The notes under the pieces: model-generated
Databases searched by the model: none
What the model saw: only the letters and a program-made list of their open reading frames with translations
What the model was told of the DNA's origin: nothing
Position numbers and translations under genes: made by a program
Shown here: piece after piece, positions 59,650 to 64,000 of the stretch
How positions within the stretch are numbered: position 1 is the first letter of the stretch
Layout: every line of letters begins with the position of its first letter
Assembly: GCF_019649055.1 (NCBI RefSeq)
Contig: NW_026570355.1
Coordinates: 1-64,000, forward strand
Reading direction: 5' to 3'
Source: Paramacrobiotus metropolitanus
Taxonomy: Eukaryota; Tardigrada; Eutardigrada; Parachela; Macrobiotidae
DNA: 64,000 nt

Positions 59650-61576
59650 ATGAACAGCGCCAAATTTGCGAAAATGGTGGATGCAGCATACGGCAACGTT
59701 TACCCGCTTATCACTGCAGCCGGCATTACTGAATCCAGCGGGCGCATAGCGCAATCCTATGCTATGCTTTGGGCCTCTACTTTAATGGTCAGTGTGCGAT
59801 AATAAACATTGAAATTAACACAGAGTCGTAATGTCCAGTCTGTTGTTAATTTGGTGCATATTTGTACCAAAATCGAGCTTTACAAAGCAATACACCTGAT
59901 TGCACTGCAATCGTTTAAAATGGAGTTCCGTTCCATAGTTTCTGGACATAACCGGGGACACTGTCGTTGATCGTCTTCAATTATGGGAGTTTCTTAAGCA
60001 AAGTATCGCCAAAGCAGCGAGATTTCAAAGGGTGCATCAAGATGAGCCGAGCCATCCAAATCCAGACGCTCTAACTGCAAAAACAACACTGGTGAATGCT
60101 ATTCGCTCGTTCCGATCAAAAGCATCAAAATCTGAAGTAAGTATAACGGAACTGTTCGACTTCAGGAAGTACTGTAATATTATTTTACTAGGGACGGACG
60201 TATCTTCCCGTAGTGGATTAGTATGCATTCTGAATGGTCATCCGTTCACGCTAGTACTATAATATTTTTTTGTACTAAGAACGAAACCATTGCCTTAAAT
60301 CGATTACCTTAAACCGTTGCAAAGAATGCAACGTGTGACTTAGATTTTTCAAAGTTCCGAGCAGTGTAATGTCGAGCAACTACAGTACGGCTGCGTGTAG
60401 ACAGTATATTGCCGCACGCAAATAATATCGTTGTTATTCGTGGGCTATGCGTGGCAGTAATACCGTTACAAAGCTAAGAATAACACAAAAAATCTACTGA
60501 AAGACCTAAGTATCACACACGCTGCTCAGCATACGCAGAAGTTTCTTTATTTAGATTGGGAATACGTTAAACGAACGACTGGAGAATGGAAGGTCTGAGA
60601 GCATTGCAGTTCAGTGGCGTCCGTTTACCTCGTTACTGTTGGAGAAGGGAGAAAAAGAGCTTGTGCAACTCCTTTCGCCTGCAAAACGACAACTGGCGAA
60701 CCCCCGAAGACGAAACGTTCGCTTCCCGAATAAAAAAAGAGCTTGGTGTTGGACATTTCCGAGAGCAGTATTTATGGATTCTGAACTGGCTACCATTGAA
60801 GGGAGGGACGCGGCTGCTGAAGGTTGAATTAGTGAATTAGACATTTCATGTTTAGTCATTTACAGCATTTCAGATAAATTTATATGGCGCAACCAAACGT
60901 TTAAAGATTAATAATAATTTAATATGGCATTTTTACTAAAGTGCGTTCTCATAAATTATTAAATTTCAGGCGGGAATAGAATTGACGATGCTGAACAGTC
61001 AGTTCTTACTCTTGCATTGCCAGGTGCCAGCGTTATGTTCCAGCCCGCTGCGGCAAGTACACCATCTTCAAAACAGTCCAAGAAAAAAGGTTTGACACTA
61101 AGTGCCTGCTCTCATGCAATATATTTTACGACCTTTTACAATGTGTACTGAAGCAGCCGACACAAGTTGCACCAAAGAGTGAGGTGTACGGATATTGGTA
61201 CCCACATTGCTTGCTGCTCAGTGTAGCGTGTGCAATACAAGCTACGGCTGGACCAGATAGTCGTGCAACTTGTGCGGGCGGCTACAGTATCATGAATGCA
61301 TCGGCGGCTGTTACATTAAAGCACCTTTGCTGCTGACATGCAGAACAGGTCAAGATGCGGTATTGGTTGTCATTGGAAACTATTAGCTTTTATTCTTTTG
61401 TAGCAAAGCGTGAATTACGTGGGAAAAGGCACGCGGACCTGCAGGAACCTCACGATGCACAAAGGGGACCAGTGAAGAAGGCTTCAGCGTTTCTTTGTTG
61501 TCGAGAGGTATCGTCGCAAGCGTTACTGCCGTCTGATGGCAGGCACATTTTTGCAAAAAAAGACAATAAGCGTTAG
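59650..61576 (+). CDS. Five-exon gene of unknown function
   Basis: Exons 59650-59787, 59939-60136, 60615-60822, 60970-61089 and 61404-61576 join in phases 0, 0, 1, 1 and end at a TAG, giving 278 residues. The fourfold phase agreement makes a chance chain unlikely. Residues 1-112 look helical (MNSAKFAKMVDAAYGNVY; LQLWEFLKQSIAKAARF), the middle is basic (KRQLANPRRRNVRFPNKKRA), and the end is Lys/Arg/Ser-rich. No signal peptide or known domain. An ORF just upstream (59514, MKTASRALFLELAGEF) is in another frame and may belong to an alternative or older start. It lies inside the minisatellite-bounded interval, so it could be element-encoded. Confidence 0.6.
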
Positions 61577-62010
61577 CTAATGATGTGTAGTAATAGGACA
61601 GACTTCAGAGTTTAAACGTTAAAATCTAGCAGAAAGACTGACCCGCCATTTCGTCGGCCATCGCTTCGTCGAACAGATACGACGTCGACCCATCACAGCG
61701 TCTAACCCATGCTCAGCTAAATTGTCTGTTTTCTAGTTTTCTTATTAGATGTTTCAGATGTTTTTAGGGAACTTAGTTCTCTTAGATATTTTAGATTTTA
61801 AGGTTCTTTTGGTTTCTTGGCTTTTTTTCTTGTCGCCTTCGTTATGGTCGACGAAGTGCGGCCGACATTGTGTCGGTCGACGACGCATTAGTCGACGAAT
61901 TTCGGTGAGCCGCAAAATAGAGCCTTTTGCTTTTGTCTGCGTAACCGATTGACAGCTACACGAAAAGGGTTTGCTTGTCTGTAGCTGATGTAAACGGAAC
62001 CATCAAAACG

Positions 62011-62280
62011 ATGACACGCCGCATCTGCGACGACCCCGATCCGCTATCTCCCATTCCGGAGAAGACTTCACTGCGGTGCGCCCCGTGCAATAAGTCTTTG
62101 GACGAAAGCCAACAAAACCTTGCGTGGATTAAATGTACGCGATGCCAGCACTCTTTCCATCTGCAGTGCGCTGGTGTTTCAGCTATCGCTCTTGGGACTC
62201 GACGTGGGGCTTTTTCTACTACATGGAAGTGTCGGTACTGCGTTTCACAAGCTCGTGCGCAGAAAAAGCAACGCAGATAA
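62011..62280 (+). CDS. PHD-type zinc finger protein, short
   Basis: 89 residues from the ATG at 62011, in a frame open from 61975. C23, C26, C42, C45, H50, C53, C74 and C77 fit the C4HC3 PHD pattern, with W72 before the last pair (WKCRYC) as usual. PHD fingers bind histone H3 tails in chromatin proteins and also occur in some transposon proteins. A basic tail (QARAQKKQRR) follows. A possible acceptor (ctgtag, about 61,984) suggests it may be the last exon of a larger gene, perhaps linked with the five-exon gene upstream. Confidence 0.65.
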   Translation: MTRRICDDPDPLSPIPEKTSLRCAPCNKSLDESQQNLAWIKCTRCQHSFHLQCAGVSAIALGTRRGAFSTTWKCRYCVSQARAQKKQRR

Positions 62281-62867
62281 AGCGTTTGCGACCTTTTGCG
62301 GCTGTAGGAAACTGATCATGCTGAGAAGTACCGCAAATGGAAATTTTTCTTTAGCTTGATATAATCGGACGCCATCATGTATGTCACATGTTTGTCTTAA
62401 CGTGTTTCACTGAAGCAGTTCTCTCCATGCTCTTACATTACTTTGAAGCTTGAACTCATTATTTTATTGTTGGCGGTAGATAAACTCGCGTTTTTCAATC
62501 CAAAAAAGTTTTTCGATATTTGTTGTTTCTGTTTTGCGCGAACTTTGACTTCGGAAATTTTATTGCGAACACTAAAACACCACGTTGTGTCAATTTTTGC
62601 AACTCATGACTGTGAAGCTTTACCAAACTTATCAGGAACCGAACGAAATAAAACCCTGGAAAAAAATCGATGTAATTTATCACATTAGGGATGCTGGAGC
62701 GAATTATATCAGGTTAACGCGCTAACCAGAGCCTCATAATTATATCTCTCCATCGCAAATAGATGGAGTTATCCTTGAGCGTAACAACCAGTGTTGCTGG
62801 TTTTCGAAGCGCTTGCAACATCGAAAAATTTGTATTATCTGCAGACTGCTGGTAATTATCTACGTGG
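62281..62867. other. Intergenic
   Basis: No supported gene. Confidence 0.4.
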
Positions 62868-63232
62868 CTCAATGGTGGTTCTGTGGTGGTTTTATGTGGT
62901 TTTATGTGCTTCAGAAAAGAACGGGTAGAGTGGGAGCATGCCGGCTTGAGACAACCTGCGTGGTTCCATTCTGGTTTTATGGTGGTTCTATGGAGGTTCT
63001 ATGGTGGTTCCATGGAGGTTCTATGGTGGTTCTATGTGGTTCTATGGGCTTCGGAAAAGACGGGGTATTGTGGATGCGTTCCGGCTTGTGACAATGTACA
63101 TGGTTCCATTGTGGTTCTATTGAGGTTCTATTGAGGTTCTATTGAGGTTCTACGGGTTCTGTTGTGGTTCTATGTGGTTCTATAGGTTTAAGTGCTTTTG
63201 TCCTAGTCTGTTGATTCAATCCCCATAGAACC
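62868..63232. repeat. Minisatellite, right inverted copy
   Basis: ggttctatggtggttctatgg-type 12-bp units with ccggcttg and tcttttccg-type spacers in opposite orientation to 56,622-57,065. Confidence 0.88.
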
Positions 63233-63452
63233 ACTTAATGTCCTAACTTGGACATTCTATGTGCTTGGCGGAAATGAATCATCAATTTCACGGATGATTC
63301 AAGCAATAAATATAAGGACAACTGCAATGCGCAAGCAAAACATTGAACAGTCGCCAAAAGGATCTGCTTGTACATAGAAGGATAGACAATGCGCTAACCT
63401 TTGTACCTGTACTGGTTCAGAAGTAAAATTTGTGCTATTTATCGCCGTTTGC

Positions 63453-63555
63453 AGAACACTTTGCAAATGAACCAGTGAACTGAAGGCTGAGTAAAAAAGG
63501 TTTAAAAGACAAAGCTGACATTTTTAGCTGGCGTTATTCCTTTAACCGATAAAGT
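63453..63555 (+). repeat. 103-bp direct repeat, copy 2
   Basis: Identical to 55602-55704. It is followed by a duplicated gtgatcagggcgtcttt (63,554-63,590). Confidence 0.95.
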
Positions 63556-63590
63556 GATCAGGGCGTCTTTAACGTGATCAGGGCGTCTTT

Positions 63591-64000
63591 TTGTCCAGAA
63601 AAATTAACAGCGCGAGTGTTTATGTATACTACATAGTTTAATGCACCAGAGTGTGTTCTCACTCACTGCATCCACTATAACACGGTATTGTACCACTCCT
63701 CTACAATCCATTTCATACGTTATTAATTCTTTTATTCGTTAAACGTGCGAATACAGAAACAATCTAACAAATACAGAAGAAACATTACATTATAAATTTA
63801 ACAACCAGCGGAAACATGCGGCCGAATCACAGAGAACATTTGATCTAAATTAGCCGAGGCTGGTGCATCGGCTAATTATTAATTACATGTTTGAATTTTG
63901 CAGCATATGAGCTGCACGCTTGTCACCGGCAGAAAGGTTTACGGGTTAATGATTTAATTACGATAAAAAAACCTTCCTGCAAGAATCTGGCAGAAAGTTT
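63591..64000. other. Window end, non-coding
   Basis: It contains a small hairpin (aattagccga / tcggctaatt, 63,848-63,877). No gene seen. Confidence 0.4.

Larger units (their letters stand above)
56577..63258. mobile_element. Candidate 6.7-kb element closed by inverted minisatellites
   Basis: The left end AGAATGTCCAAGTTAGGACA (56577) and the right end, its inverted copy (to 63258), are followed inward by the same minisatellite in opposite orientation. Each terminal 20-mer is itself palindromic. Inside are a five-exon gene and a PHD-finger ORF. No target duplication or transposase was recognised, so two independent repeats cannot be excluded. Confidence 0.4.

Noticed and set aside
1-64000. CRISPR arrays, bacterial operons, tRNA or rRNA genes
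   Set aside because: None was recognised; the repeats present are satellites, minisatellites and transposon ends, and the genes have spliceosomal introns.

Overview
This looks like a metazoan nuclear contig. Genes have short GT-AG introns with consistent phases, there are TATA-like AT-rich spacers, many small inverted-repeat DNA transposons, and no bacterial operon structure. The intron-rich F-box genes and the compact spacing remind me of tardigrade (Hypsibius/Ramazzottius-type) genomes, but that is an inference from memory of protein style, not something the sequence proves. No tRNA or rRNA gene was recognised.

Layout: 0.1-1.7 kb, a spliced, Ty3/Gypsy-integrase-derived gene with a premature stop. 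1.9-5.2 kb, a 42-bp satellite (about 79 units) whose period keeps several frames open on both strands. 6.1-8.0 kb, an intact three-exon F-box gene on the minus strand, with a decayed paralogue at 11.4-13.0 kb. 10.5-11.3 kb, a TA-flanked inverted-repeat element. 13.6-22.3 kb, an env-bearing LTR retrotransposon with 200-bp LTRs, a GCCA target duplication and an extra ORF with an acidic tail. 22.5-24.5 kb, two long-palindrome MITEs. 24.7-28.5 kb, a hAT transposon. 31.3-38.0 kb, an eight-exon secreted gene joining an active-looking astacin protease, two LRR modules, a second astacin unit that has lost its catalytic Glu, and a third LRR module. 42.4-46.9 kb, three more TA-flanked elements. 53.8-56.2 kb, a protein kinase with a DFD motif and a C-terminal membrane anchor. 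56.6-63.3 kb, a 6.7-kb interval closed by inverted minisatellites and holding a five-exon unknown gene and a PHD-finger ORF.

A hidden thread is a four-copy (plus one fragment) family of small, cysteine-rich, presumably secreted proteins on the plus strand (exon sets at 13.3/22.4, 24.6/28.5-29.3, 43.8-46.4 and 48.4-50.4 kb; fragment at 9.1 kb). Every copy is broken, and at least three were hit by mobile elements: the LTR element sits exactly on an exon/intron junction of one, the hAT element splits the first coding exon of another, and two MITEs entered a third, one of them supplying its last codons and stop. The window is therefore a tandem family being dismantled by transposons, between a few intact host genes (F-box, astacin-LRR, kinase, the five-exon gene). 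Exon models were built by eye from reading frame and splice phase and need transcript support.
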